DNA of 64,000 nt. It comes from Dictyostelium firmibasis (taxonomy: Eukaryota; Evosea; Eumycetozoa; Dictyosteliales; Dictyosteliaceae). A program made the translations under genes and the position numbers. This document shows, in pieces, positions 14,272 through 27,659 of this stretch (the stretch's first letter is position 1; each line of letters begins with the position of its first letter). Location of the stretch: contig CM069766.1 in the NCBI GenBank assembly GCA_036169595.1, positions 2,560,001-2,624,000 of the forward strand, written 5' to 3'. Below the pieces are notes generated by a model. It saw only the letters and a program-made list of their open reading frames with translations. It had not been told where the DNA came from and searched no databases.

Positions 14272-15212
14272 TTAACCAATGACACCTAAATAATCTTCTC
14301 TGATTGATCCAATTGCAAACTAGTAATAATAATAATAAAAAACAGTAAAAAGTTAATGAATTATAATTTTAAAGAAATGAAAAATAGAATCTATCTGTGT
14401 ATAGTAAAAATACGTACGATTTCAGTGGCATCAACACGAGTACCTTTAATTTGTAATCTAACTTCATCGTCTTTACTAATTTTTGAGGAACCATCTTCGG
14501 ATACAAAACATGGAACAGCACTTTGTGCATCGAATATCATATCAGATGGAATCAATTGGGTTGATACAAAAATTGAAAGTGGACCTGCCTCTGCAAAAAA
14601 TCCAAGCTTTTGTATCACACAAAAAAAAAAATAAAAATAAAATAAAATAAAAAAAAGCACAAGATTAGAACCCAAATACATTAATTATTTCCTCTTTATG
14701 TATAATAGTGAGGGATAAATCTTCTATAATAATAAAAACATACATTTGTTACTTTTGTAACTATAGCATCTAAAACTTCACCTTTAAACGGTTTGAAAAT
14801 AATTGCTTTATATTTAACATTGAATACTACATAACCAGATGATTCCAATACCTTTCCTTTTGATAAGAAATCAACAGATGTAATTGTAATGATGAAACCA
14901 TATCTACCTGTACATGTACCTTCTACTTCACTATAAAGTTGTTGTGTTGCAATTGTAAATAAATTTGGTCCACAATGTTTTGGATGCATATGTAAATCTT
15001 TTTCTAATGTTAACTATTTTATCGGAAATAAATATTATAATATAAAAATAATAATTATAATATTATAACTATTGTTAGTATTCTTCTTTTTTTTTTTTAA
15101 TTTCTTTATTTCTTTCTCTCCTGTCAAATTTAATAAAACAAAAAAAAATAAAAATAATAAAACAATGCTAGATTTCATTCAACAAAAATTGATAAATTAC
15201 ATGGAAAAACAT
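14272..15212 (-). CDS. polr2g: RNA polymerase II subunit Rpb7
   Basis: Rpb7 pairs with Rpb4 as the stalk of RNA polymerase II. Exons on the minus strand: 15201-15212 (only 12 nt, MFFH), 14744-15013, 14418-14606 and 14272-14319, giving 172 residues, the same length as human POLR2G. Landmarks: HPKHCGPNL, EVEGTCTGRYGFII, the tip-associated KYKAIIFKPFKGEVLDAIV, then the OB-fold half (FFAEAGPLSIFVS, IPSDMIFD, KDDEVRLQIKGTRVDATEI) and the C-terminus FAIGSIREDYLGVIG. The tiny first exon follows from the conserved N-terminus MFYH and clean GTAATT/ATAG splice sites. Every exon is in phase 0 and intact. Confidence 0.95.
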
Positions 15213-15370
15213 TTTATATATATTTTTATTATTTTTATTTTTATTTTTATTTTATTTTCGATTGGTTTTTTTTTTTTTTTAAATTAATTAATTTGTTAAT
15301 TTAAATTGGTAGGTAATTTTGAAATAAATAAAAAAACAATGAAATGAGAAAAAAAATGTTCAAATTTTTT

Positions 15371-15403
<33 letters not shown>

Positions 15404-15502
15404 TCACCTTTTTTTTTTTTTTTTTATCATAAATGTACAAAATTCAAAAAAAACAAAAAATTTTACCAAGACAATTATTATGAAGTTTTATTGAGAGAAT
15501 CA

Positions 15503-15598
15503 TTATAGATTTTTACAAGTTTTAGATTGACGGCATTTATTACAACATTTACTGCCGCAATTTTTACATGGACATTTTCTTAAACACATACCATCATC
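15503..15598 (-). CDS. Possible cysteine-rich terminal exon or mini-ORF
   Basis: Thirty-one codons on the minus strand reading DDGMCLRKCPCKNCGSKCC, then NKCRQSKTCKNL and stop: 8 Cys in 31 residues with CxC, CxxC and CC pairs, metallothionein-like spacing. It is preceded by a TTAG acceptor in phase 0, so it could be the last exon of a small gene. It could also be a 28-residue ORF starting at the internal ATG. I could not find a convincing upstream exon, and the region also overlaps the plus-strand relic. Hypothetical. Confidence 0.3.
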   Translation of the reverse strand, partial: DDGMCLRKCPCKNCGSKCCNKCRQSKTCKNL

Positions 15599-16050
15599 CT
15601 AATTCAAACCTACCAAAACTTCATTTCAAGAAAAAAAAAACATTCTTTGGTAATGGTAAAGCGTATGCCAATTTAGAAGCTGTTTTTACTGATCAACATG
15701 TTAATTCATTAAGAGGTTATTTCAAAACTATTGGAACTGAATCTGGAAATAATTTCATTGGTCCCAGATGATAAAAATGCAAAATTTTTTTTAATTGATT
15801 CATATCCGAATGGTCACCCAAGATTATCAATAAGAGAATCAACTTGTAAAATAAACCCATTATTTGAAAATTCAAAAGAAAGAATTTGGTTATTGTGTCC
15901 ACTCATGAATGTTGTAAAAAGTACTACAAAAGTGCTCGTTCTTTGGATAATCCTATTAAATCCAACCATACATCATCGATGTTGTTCAACAAGCTTCTTT
16001 AGATGCCGAAATATTATCGTTTACAAAATTTAGATTGGAATTTCAATCAC
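15568..16050 (+). pseudogene. Decayed coding sequence, family not recognised
   Basis: Protein-like sequence is scattered over the plus-strand frames. The stretches include GKAYANLEAVFTDQHVNSLR, then IDSYPNGHPRLSIRESTCK, and further right QQASLDAEILSFTKFRLEF. Codon use and composition look like former coding DNA, but no single frame, nor any GT..AG join I could find, connects them. It is either a relic of a duplicated gene or part of an old element; I do not recognise the family. Confidence 0.4.
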
Positions 16051-16562
16051 CACACAGAAAAAAAAAAAAAAAAAATATATAAAAAAATTATGATATTTTA
16101 TATATTTCTATTGAAAAACTCTTTTTGTTTTTTTATTTTATTTTATTTTTATTTTATTTTTATTTTTATTTTTTTTAATTGTTATAAAGATGAAAAAAAA
16201 GATTCAGATATGTCACATAAAGCTTAGTATATGATTTTCATCTTAATATTAGTGGATAGATAATAAAAATAAAAAGGGGATTTCTGATTAATCTAGAAGT
16301 ATCTTATTGCTTTTGTGTGTGTGGTATTATTTTCCCCCAAAAAATTAAAATTAATAAAAATAAAAATAAAAAAAATAAAATTGAATTGAAAATTTTTTTT
16401 TTTACGTTATTCATTTTCGATTTTGTATTAAACAAAAAAAATCTTTTTTTTAATTTATAAAACAACAAGGAATTATAAAAAAAAAAATAAAAAAAAATTA
16501 AAATAAAAATAAAAACAAAAATAAAAATAAAAACAAAAACAAAAACAAAAATAAAAATAAAA

Positions 16563-17504
16563 ATGGATTCTTTTGTGGATCAATCTTATTCAATAGAAAC
16601 TATAGCAAAACTATCACCATCAATATCATTATCATCATTGCCACAATCAAATGGAATTATAATTTCAAAAAATAAAAAGAATTCATCAAAAAGAGTGATT
16701 ATTATATCAAATGATAATGAAGAATATGAATTTGATGAATTAATAGTGGAAATGTGTAAAACTGTAAAGAATATTGTTAGTGGTAGTATAAAATTTAAAA
16801 ATAGTTTAGGTGGATGGTTTACAGTAGATGGTGAATCCATATATCATAAAAGGGAGGACCGATTACTAGGTTCAATCTATAATAATAGTAAAGAAGAGAT
16901 TAAAATTTGTTTCTCTGATATTAGAGGTTGTATATTGAATATAATTTTACAATTTTGTAAATTTCATTCAACAAATCCATCTTCATTTTTAGCGGCTCAA
17001 TATAATTTTGATTTCATTGAAAAAAAACAAGCTAATATTTGTGAGCTTGCTTCAGCTTCTTATTATTTGGATGTTAAATCTTTAGTTAGTTTAACAAGTA
17101 AAGAAATTGCTGCTCAAATTTCACGTACGTTTATTTTTTTCTTTTTTTTTCTTTTTTTTTTTTTAATTTTAATTAAATCAAGTGATTATTAACTAAAGAT
17201 ATTAATTTTTATAGAGAAGAGTTCAGAAGAATTAAGACAAACATTTAAAAATTTACATTTAATAGCACCAAGTGATGATAAATTTGAAATGGCTGTACTG
17301 TCATTAAAGAAAGGTTCAAAATCAGTAAAATTTCATCAAATAATGGAGCAACAACAAAAAATGATACAAACAAATTCAAAATTTGAAAACAAATCATTGG
17401 ATGAATTATTGGAATTTATTGGAGAAGATGGAAAGAAACCAAAAAAATCGAAAAAGACCAAATCAAATAATAATACCAATAATATAAAAGTCAACTCAAA
17501 CCCC

Positions 17505-17601
<97 letters not shown>

Positions 17602-17900
17602 TAAATTCGGAACCAACTAAGAAACTGGAAAAAGAAAAAGAAATAAAGGTTATTAAAGAAGAGGTTAAAATAAAAGTGATTACAAAAAACAAAGATTTTA
17701 ATAATGGGAGAAATATAATTAATATAGATGACTATAATTTAAATATTAAAGATGAAGAAGATGATGAAGATGATGAAATTGACCCAACTTTACAAGAAGA
17801 AATTGATAAAGAGATTGCTATATTTAAAGAAAGGTTAGACTCCTTTAATAGACAAGTAAATTTGCCTCACACTTCTGCCTGTCTGATGACAAATTATTAA
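16563..17900 (+). CDS. Skp1-like protein (plant ASK20/21-type)
   Basis: Exons 16563-17124 and 17215-17900 (C|AG split codon) give 415 residues. A Ser-rich leader precedes a BTB/POZ-fold Skp1/elongin-C-like domain (about 45-200), recognised by its core ICELASASYYLDVKSLVSLTSKEIA, which parallels LILAANYLDIKGLLDVTCK of Skp1. After it, QKSSEELRQTFKNL matches the Skp1 F-box-binding extension. The C-terminal half is charged, with a long Asn tract (17507-17599) and LDELLEFIGEDGKKPKKSKK, which recalls the tail of plant Skp1-like 20/21 proteins. It is therefore not the canonical 162-residue Skp1, but a long divergent relative. F-box binding is not demonstrable from sequence. Confidence 0.72.
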
Positions 17901-18214
17901 TAAAAAAAAAAAAAAAAAAAATTAAAATTACAAAGATATTTTTAAAGTTCTTTTTTTAACTCCATCCCCCCTTATAATTTTTATTTTTATTTTTATTTTT
18001 ATTTTTATTTTTATTTTTTTTTTTATTTTTTTTTTATTTTTTTTCAAATATTGTGCACACAGATATTTTTGGTTTCATTGTCTTTCGTTTTTCCAAAATT
18101 ATTTTTTTTTTTTTTTTTTAAAATTTTTTTTTTTTCCATCATTTTTTTTTTTCTTTCAATAATTTTTTTTTTTTTTTCTAACACAATAAGGTGTATATTA
18201 AATTTATTATAGTA
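17901..18214. other. Intergenic, T-rich
   Basis: A/T homopolymers and a (TTTTTA)n stretch at 17978-18020. Nothing else seen. Confidence 0.5.
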
Positions 18215-18415
18215 ATGTCAATTAAAAATGATACAAAAACATTTTTAGGGTTTATTGATGAACCAATTGAAAATAAAGAAGAAGAAGATGAAGATGATTA
18301 CCCATACTCAACAAAAATTGGTGGATCACCAGTAAGTTAAAAAATAAAAAAAAAAAAAAAAAAAAAAAAAAAATAAAACGAAAGCAAATAAACTCAAAGA
18401 CCAAAGATTTTAATT

Positions 18416-18446
<31 letters not shown>

Positions 18447-19674
18447 TTTATTAATAGATATGGTGTGCACAACCTCCAAACCATTTAAAGGATCTAAAAT
18501 GTAATATGTGTAGCTCAAATTTATCATTTTTACTTCAAGCATATTGTCCATTAAACTCACTTCCAGATTATGAAAGAAATTTCTACGTTTTTGTTTGTCC
18601 AAACAATGAATGTAATCCATTATCTTCAGGGTAAGAATTTTTAGAAATTTACTTTTTTTTTTTTTTTTTTTTTTTTGAAATTACATACTCATAAATATAT
18701 ATATATATATATATAGTTGGAGAGTAATTAAATGTTTAGATCCATTAAAAGAAGAGGAAGAAGAGATACAACAAAATGAACAACCTCTAGAGGAGGTAAA
18801 ACAAAATGTAATTGAAAAACCAGTTGATGATTGGGGAATTGAAGATACAGATGAATGGGGAATATCTTCATCAACAAACACAACAAAAACAACAACAACA
18901 ACAACAACAACAACATCAGTTACAAATTCAATTGATCAATTATTAAAGATTCGTGATGATGCAATTAAAGAAGAAAAGAAGAGAATTAAAGAAGAGCAAC
19001 AAAAAAAAAACAACAATAAAATTAATATAGAAGATGATTGTATAAATGAGGAGGAGATTATATCTGGTGTAATTATTCCAGATGATAAAAGTAATCAATT
19101 TCAATCATGTACTTTATTCATTGAAGAGGAATCAATTTATACAAAAAAAGATAATAAAAAATCAAAAAATAATAATAATAATAATAGTAATAATGAAGAA
19201 TCAGATTTAAATCAAAGTATTTTAAAAAAGTATCAAGGATTAGAGAGTACATTTGGAGATGATAGCACTGAATGGTCAGATGAAACCTATGAATATGTAA
19301 AAGATCGTGTTTTCAGTAAATTCATTAAAAAGATTTCATTGGCACCAGATCAATGTTTACGTTATTCATATGGTGGTAAACCATTACCAATGACAGCAGA
19401 AGGCGTAAAACTATTGGCATTCAATCAAACCAATAATTTAGCACCACATTGTTCAATTTGTAACTCTGTAAAAGTATTTGAATTCCAAATTCTATCAACT
19501 TTAATAGCTCAAATTAAATTGAGAGATGATTCATCAGATTCAAAAAAGAATCAATTGGAATTTAGTAATGCTTTCATTTACACTTGTCCAAATAATTGTT
19601 TCGATAAACAAAGTGATACTTTTAATAATGTTATTTATAATGAGGAAATCATTAAGGTTGAAAAAAGTATTTAA
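18215..19674 (+). CDS. PDCD2/PDCD2L-family protein
   Basis: Conserved eukaryotic zinc-binding protein; in other organisms PDCD2-type proteins act in 40S ribosomal subunit biogenesis as chaperones of uS5. Exons 18215-18331, 18458-18630 and 18717-19674 join to 415 residues. N-terminal half: FLGFIDEPIE, YSTKIGGSPIWCAQP, then a CxxC pair (CNMCSSNLSFLLQAYCPL) and YVFVCPNNEC. A charged, acidic, low-complexity middle follows. The C-terminal PDCD2_C domain shows VFSKFIKKISLAPDQCLRYS, GGKPLP, HCSICNSVKVFEFQIL and a final Cys pair. All metal-binding cysteines expected of the family appear present. Confidence 0.9.
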
Positions 19675-20063
19675 TATTTTATAAAAAAAAATAAAAATTA
19701 AAATAAAATTTATCAAATAATAAATGAATATTCAATATCCAATCTTATTAGACTTTAAAATCAATATTCATAAGAATTGCTTTTTAATCTTGAATGAATA
19801 TAATTATGGGTTAACATTATTATATAATAAATATTTCTTTTTATTCACTTTAAAAAATAGTTTTTTTTTTTTTTTGAAGTTTTAAATTTTTTTATTATAA
19901 AAAAAATAAATAAAAAAATTCCAGTGGAAAAACAACCTATAACATGGTTAAATCTTTAATTTTTGTCATTTTTCTTTCCACTTTGGTGGTTTATTCTTCT
20001 TTTCTTTACTTTTTCATTTTTCTTGTTTTTTTTTCTTTACTTTTTTTTTTAAAATTTAATTCA
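19675..20063. other. Intergenic between convergent genes
   Basis: A/T-rich 3' flanks of the PDCD2-like (+) and Rab (-) genes, with an ATATTCAATATCC / CAATATTCATAAG near-repeat around 19730-19775. No gene seen. Confidence 0.5.
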
Positions 20064-20846
20064 TTATTTACAATTGAAACAACTAAAGGGCGAGGAAGTT
20101 GATGGTTTGTTAGAGGTATTATCTGATTTTTTAGAAGAAGAACCTAATAAAGTGATTGATGATATTTCTTCCTCAGGGCTATCATTAAATTGTTCACTGG
20201 TTGTGTAAGTATAAATTGAATGATAGTCATTATTAATATTGTTATTTAAAAAATATATACATATATTATATACATATAAAATATATAGTTTCAGGGATAT
20301 ATATATATATATATATAAATATAATATATGGAGATATATATTATTTTTGGTATTGTGGATTCTGTTTGTTGTGCATTATTTAGTTTTAAAAAACTTACTT
20401 ATCAGAATCTTTATCTTGTTCAATAATAACCTCAACTAATTTTAGAATTGATTCTTTAATATTTTTAGAGGATTTTGCAGACACTTCATAATATAAATTA
20501 ACTTTGTGATCGGTGCACCATTGATTAATTTCGGATTGATCGACAGCTCTTGTCAATGAATCCGATTTATTTGCTAATAATAATATAGGTAATTGTTTTT
20601 CTGTCCCATCTGGGTTTATACTTTTTGATTTGAATTGTTTATACCAAAAATTTAAATTTCTAAATGATGATTCATTACCAATATCAAACACTAATATAAC
20701 TGCATCTGATGTTCTCCAAAATGCTGATGTTAAACACCAATACTTTTCTTGTCCTGCTGTATCCCACTATAATATTTATTCGAATAATCATTAATCAAAA
20801 ACATTCTTTATGTTAATATAAATTTTACGATTATATATTGTTATTA

Positions 20847-20913
<67 letters not shown>

Positions 20914-21346
20914 TGATGTTATCCAATATGCTAATTAGGTAGATGTTGCTTTTTATTATTATCATTATCATAATCATTATCATTATCATTATTATTTAAT
21001 AGCCTGAAAAATGATTATTTGAAACTTACTAATTGAATGTGTGTTATAATATCATTTTGATAGAAAGTTTTTGATAAAAAATCTGCACCTATTGTACTTT
21101 TATATTCGTCTGTAAATTTCGAAAAAATAAGCCTGTGAAGAATAGACGTCTTTCCGACACTAAAAAAATTTCAATTAATGCATTAGTATACAACACCTGA
21201 TATTTTTGTTTTAACTTTCTTTCTTTGTGTGGGTGGGTTTGGTTTTTTTTTATTTTTTTTTTAGTTTTGTGTGTTTTTATTGTTTGTTTAAATATTTACT
21301 TCACATCTCCTACTAAAATTAATTTTAATTGTTTGGTTTCTGTCAT
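20064..21346 (-). CDS. Rab-family small GTPase
   Basis: Exons on the minus strand 21300-21346, 21030-21159, 20399-20766 and 20064-20196 give 225 residues. G motifs are intact: P-loop GDVNVGKT (13-20), IGADF effector region, WDTAGQE (60-66), ANKSD (124-128) and SAK (155-157). YKSTIGADF and the overall layout are closest to the Rab7 type by eye. The tail is Ser/Thr-rich and ends SPFSCFNCK, with two cysteines (221, 224) as likely geranylgeranyl sites, though not in a standard CC, CXC or CCXX ending. A longer loop (SKSINPDGTEKQLP) sits before the NKxD motif. It probably acts in endosomal traffic, inferred from the Rab7 likeness. I do not assign one of the many Dictyostelium rab names. Confidence 0.9.
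20840..20911. repeat. (ATT)n tract in Rab intron
   Basis: About 22 ATT units in the intron between 20767 and 21029, followed by an ATTATC repeat at 20956-20995. Confidence 0.85.
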
Positions 21347-22248
21347 ATTTATCATTTATTTTGTATATGTATATATATGTGTGAAAAAAAAAAGAGGTTG
21401 TTGATATTTTAGAATTGAATAATTATATGACAAAAAAATAAAAATAAAAAAAAACAAAATTAAAAAAACAAGAAAAAAAAACAAAAAAAAAAATAAAACA
21501 AAATAAAATAAAAAAAAAAAAAATAGATAATATAAATAAATAAATAATTAAAAATAAAATAAATTAAAAGGATCTCACTAATAAATTTTTTTATTTTTAT
21601 TTTTTTATTTTTTTTTTTTTTTATTTTTTTTTTTTATTTTTTTAAAAATTTTATAAAAATTACCCAAAAAAAAAAAAAAAAAAAAAAAAAAAAACAAAAA
21701 AAGAAAAAAATAAACTCACCAGGGAATTTAGTGTAAACATCAATAGCTTTTGATTGAAAGAAAATAAAAATTAAAAAAAGTAATTGAATAAATTATTTAA
21801 TTTTAATTTACTTTTATTTTTTATTTACCTTTTTCATGTATTTATTATATTTTTTATTTCATTATTTTGTTGAGACAGAAAAGTAAAAGTAAAAATGTTT
21901 GATATTTTTTTTTTTTTTTTTTTTTGAAAAAAAAAATCTTGGTTTTCCCAAAAATGTAATACATTTACAGTAACTTCAAATATTAGTTAATATTATTATT
22001 TTTTATTTACTTTTTTTTTTTATTTTATTTTTTTTTTTTTTATTTGAATAACCACTTTTTTTTTTTTTATTTTGTTTTTTTTTTTATTTATATTTTTTTT
22101 TTTTTTTATAATTAATATCATTTTCTATTTTTCTCTATTAGATTAAGAAGAAAAAATAGAATATTGCAATTGTTTATTTTTATTTTTTTTTTTTATTTTT
22201 TTTTTTTTATTTTATATTTTTTATATTTTTTCTAAAATAAATTCTAGA
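21347..22248. other. Divergent promoter region, 0.9 kb
   Basis: Lies between the Rab gene (-) and the first four-pass gene (+). Mostly A and T runs. A small island of mixed composition (about 21718-21850) has splice-like GT and AG dinucleotides on the minus strand; it could be noncoding 5' exons of the Rab transcript, which I could not prove. Confidence 0.4.
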
Positions 22249-23628
<1,380 letters not shown>

Positions 23629-24052
23629 ATTTTTCAAAATTAAATGAAAATAAAAAAAAATAAAAAAATTTATTGAATAAAAATTAAAAAAAAAAATTGC
23701 TCCCAAATGATTATGGTTGTTATTATGGTGGCGAATTACTCTGTTTGGTGTGTGTGGGTGATATATGTTTTTTTTTTTTCTTATATTTGCTTGTTTATTT
23801 TAGTGCGAAATTAATATTTTTTTTTATTTATTTTTTTGTTTTTTTTATTTTTTTTTATTTTTTTTTTTTAACAATATTAAATTATTCAAATATAATAATT
23901 AAAAAATTTTTTAAATAAATTTATTTTATAATTTCTTCCCAAATCATTATATGAATAAACAATATCATATTATATAAATCATTATACACCTTTTTTTTTT
24001 TTTTTTTATAATTTTTTTTTTTTATTAAAAATTAATTTAATTTTTTTAAACA
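23629..24052. other. Intergenic between paralogues 1 and 2
   Basis: A/T-rich, T runs at 23990-24008. A G/T-rich patch (GGTTGTTATTATGGTGGCG) near 23713. No gene supported. Confidence 0.45.
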
Positions 24053-25245
24053 ATGAAAATTGTTGTTTCAATAGGAAGTGGTATTTCATTTTTTTTCCTA
24101 TTGGTTACAACACTTTTAATTGGTGTCAGTTTATTTTGTCCAATTTATAAGGTTCAATATGAAACTATGAAATATGGAGTTGATTTAAAGGATTCAAATT
24201 ACAATGCAAAGTTGACTTTATATTATTTTGAATATTATGTGGAGTATGAAATTAATCCACTTTTAGGTTCATCAATTTATAGTCAAACCATTGATTTAGA
24301 TTTCTCTAGTAATTTGGCACCAGAATTGATTAAAAGAAATGAAAATAAGAAACAACCAATATTTAATAAAAGTGAAGAAAACTATGACCAAAGTCATAAT
24401 AGAACGAAAATTAGTAATTACTATAATACAAAAATGAATTATTTTCAATCAAATTCACCTTTATATCAATTTTTAAATATTTTTAATTATATAGGAAAGA
24501 TAATTTTATTTTTAAAGATGGTACCAATTATTTTGGTAATTACAAAAATGTCTTTACAATTATATGGTAATACTTTAAGTCAAAGAAATATTAGAGCATT
24601 ACTTAATTTTTCAGTGATTTTAGTTCAAGGTGGAATTTTAATTCTTTTGATTCTAATGGTATTCTTATTATTTCATGTACCTAAAGTTTTTAGATTACAA
24701 GATCGTTTTGAATCAAATTTAATATCTTTAAATAACAACAATAACAGTAATGATAGTAATAGTGATAAATATGTTTATAATCAAACAGATTTATATGGTT
24801 TTAAAGGGACAACACTATATTTAGATACTTGTCAAACTAAACCATTTGATTATTATATTTATTATGGAAGATGTAAAACATTTACAGGAAAAGCTCATAG
24901 TTTAGATGGATTATCAAATGTAAATATAGCGTTGTATATGTATATATAGATAAATTTATTGATTATTTTTTATTAATTAATAAAAAATTTTAAATAAAGG
25001 AATTGGATTATAGGTGGGGACCTTCAATATCATGGTTTTTAACTTTGACATCAACAATATTAGAATTTATTGTATTTGTAATATTGTTAAAAACCTTTGT
25101 CATAGAAAGTATGTATCAAATAAACGGCACAACAATAAATAGGGTGAATAGAAACCCTAATGGAAATGTTGAGATGTCTTCAATTCCTTCGAAAATGGTC
25201 TTTTTAAATATAGAAATTAAATCTGAAATTTCAAATGAAAATTAA
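24053..25245 (+). CDS. Four-pass membrane protein, tandem paralogue 2
   Basis: Exons 24053-24919 and 25000-25245 (phase 0) give 370 residues. TM1 (ISFFFLLVTTLLIGVSLFC), loop starting CPIYKVQYET, TM2 (IILFLKMVPIILVITKM), TM3 (FSVILVQGGILILLILMVF), a Cys-bearing loop (CQTKPFDYYIYYGRC) and TM4 in exon 2 after YRWGPSISWFLTL. It lacks the long Asn tract of its neighbours, so it shows the core layout most clearly. Same exon break just before the W-x-P-x-x-x-W motif as in the other two. Function unknown. Confidence 0.8.
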
Positions 25246-25890
25246 AAATAAAAATAAAATTAAATATTCTATTGATAATAACAAAAATGAAAAACTCAAT
25301 ATCAGTATTCCCAATATTTTATTTATTTTGTTCTTCAAAGAATAAAAATAAATATTTTTTTGTTTTTCAAATAGAATCATCAACAATAAAATAATAATTT
25401 TCATTTGGTTCATTAGAAGATAGAAAAAAAATCATTTGAAGAGAGTATTTGGTATTTTAACCAATGATTTTTGATATTACCAATTTTTAAAAAGAGACTA
25501 AGATTAAACTAAAAATGGTAAAAAAAAAAAAAAAAACAATAATATAATAATTAAAAAAAAAAAAAAAAATAAATGAAAAAAAATCAATTTTAATATGATT
25601 GTAAAATTATAAAGAAAAGGAAATCAATATTGTTGAAAAAAAATAAAATAAAAATAATAAATAAATTATTAAAAAAAAATAGTGTAAAATTAATAATAAA
25701 AAAAAAAAAAAAATTTTGAATTGTTTTTATTATTTTCTTTGTTTTTTTTTTGATAATAAAAGAAAAAATGTGATACCATATATTCGACAACCCAAATATA
25801 ATTATTTTTCCATTTTTGATACAACAAAAAAAAAAAAATCTATTTTTATCAATGAACAATACACACCTTCATTAATAATAATTGTTTTTG

Positions 25891-25893
<3 letters not shown>

Positions 25894-25989
<96 letters not shown>

Positions 25990-26010
25990 TTATTTTTATT
26001 ATTATTATTG
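25894..26010. repeat. (ATT)n tract with ATTTTT interruptions
   Basis: ATT units broken by a few TTTTT insertions toward the right end. Confidence 0.85.
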
Positions 26011-26994
26011 TTATAATTTAAAAAAAAATTTATTAAAATTAATATTGTCATATAATTATAATTATTTTTTTTTTATATTTTGAGGTGGTATATGTAACAT
26101 TATAATTTTTTTTTATTATTGAGCATTTTTTTTTTTTTTATTGTTTATAAAAACAAGTGGCTCACCCATTTAAATCAAAATTTTACAATATTTTTTATGA
26201 GATAACAAAAATAACACTATTTATTATCATCAGTTAAAAAAATGGTATAAATTCATCTCATAACCCCCCCCAAAAATGTATCTATTTTTTTTTTTTAAAA
26301 AAAAAATTTTAATAAATAAAAACAAGGGTGATGTGATAAAATTATTTCCATTGTGTAATTATTTTTTTTTTAAAAAAAAAAAAAATGATCTTAAAAAAAT
26401 TAAAAAAAATATAATAATAACTCAATATAAATATAGTTGGAATTTTACATATTGTTCACTTAATATGATAAGAGAGGAATATAACAGCACTCCCAAAGAA
26501 AAAAAATAGAATATAAAAGTAACACACCCCCAATATGTGGTATATAGACATTTTTGTATCTGCTTTTTTATTTTTTGATGAAATAAAAAAAAAAAAATAA
26601 AAATAAAAAAAAAAAAATAAAAACATATCTTGTGAGCTCACATAACTACCACGCTTTAAAATCTATCAAAATAACAATATCACAAATGTGGAAAACGTTT
26701 TTAGTTAGTGTGTGCGAGAGAAATTTATGTGGGATTATTATTTTTTTTAATTATATTCATATTTTTTTTTTTTTTTTTTGTATTTTTTTTTTAATTTTAT
26801 ATCACAACTATTAATGCGATAACCTTTATAATTTTTTGGTGATATGTGTAACTATTTTTATTGATATTAATTTTATTTTTTATTTTTTTTTCATTTTATT
26901 TTTTTTCATTTTTTTTTTTTTTTTTTATTTTTATCACTTTATTTTTTTTTTTTTTTTTTTAATTAAATTTTAAAATATAAAAACTATATAATCA

Positions 26995-27265
26995 ACACTT
27001 TACCCCACAAAAAGTGTATACATACACACTCTCTCACAATTGGGTTTTCTTTTATCTTCTTGTGACTATTAATTTTTATTATTTAATTAATAATTTAAAA
27101 CACAAAAACATAAAATTTTAATTAAACATCAAAAATAAAAAAATCATTATAAATCTATAAAAAAAAATATAATAAATATATGTACAAATAAATAAATAAA
27201 ATATATATATATAAAATATAACCTCTCCCACCCAAAAACAACATCACCAAATATACCCCACAATA
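26995..27265. promoter_or_regulatory. Candidate C/A-box cluster upstream of paralogue 3
   Basis: In otherwise A/T-only DNA there are several C-rich boxes: ACCCCACAAA (27002), ACACACTCTCTCACAA (27024), CCTCTCCCACCCAAA (27222) and ATACCCCACAATAG (27252). Read on the other strand they are G/T-rich, like the G-boxes used in developmental Dictyostelium promoters. The link to paralogue 3 (ATG at 27779) is by position only. Confidence 0.3.
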
Positions 27266-27628
27266 GAAACATAAAAAAATTTTATTTATTTATTTTTTAT
27301 TTTTTTTTATTTAAAAAAAAAAAAAAATTATAATTTAAACAAACACATATTCAATAAAAAAAAAATTTAAATAAAGTAATAATAAAAAAAAAAAAAACCA
27401 CTGGTTTATTTATTTTTTATTTTAAATACCATTTAAATAAAATAATAATAAAGACTACCAATCTTTTTCATATTTTAAAACAAATTATTAAAAATAATGA
27501 TTTCCAAAATATTTAAAAAATAAAACGCCTATATGTGTCTTCCTAAACAAAATTAAAAAAATATTGAAAAATAAAAAAAAATAAATAAATAAATAAAAAA
27601 TTCATTGATAAAAAAAATAATAATTTTT

Positions 27629-27659
<31 letters not shown>

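Larger units (their letters stand above)
15213..16562. other. Intergenic with relics
   Basis: Upstream of Rpb7 (-) and of the Skp1-like gene (+). Long A runs (15373-15402) and T runs, then coding relics at 15503-16050. From 16060 on the sequence is A/T-rich, including an AAAAT/AAAAC repeat (16500-16562) directly before the Skp1-like ATG. A GTGTGTGTGGT motif lies at 16313-16323. Confidence 0.5.

Noticed and set aside
21718-21850. Minus-strand splice-like pieces (ATGAAAAAG, then CTATTGATGTTTACACTAAA) upstream of the Rab gene
   Set aside because: Donor and acceptor sites look real, but every phase combination gives at most about 15 residues before a stop. More likely noncoding 5' exons or chance; not called as a gene.
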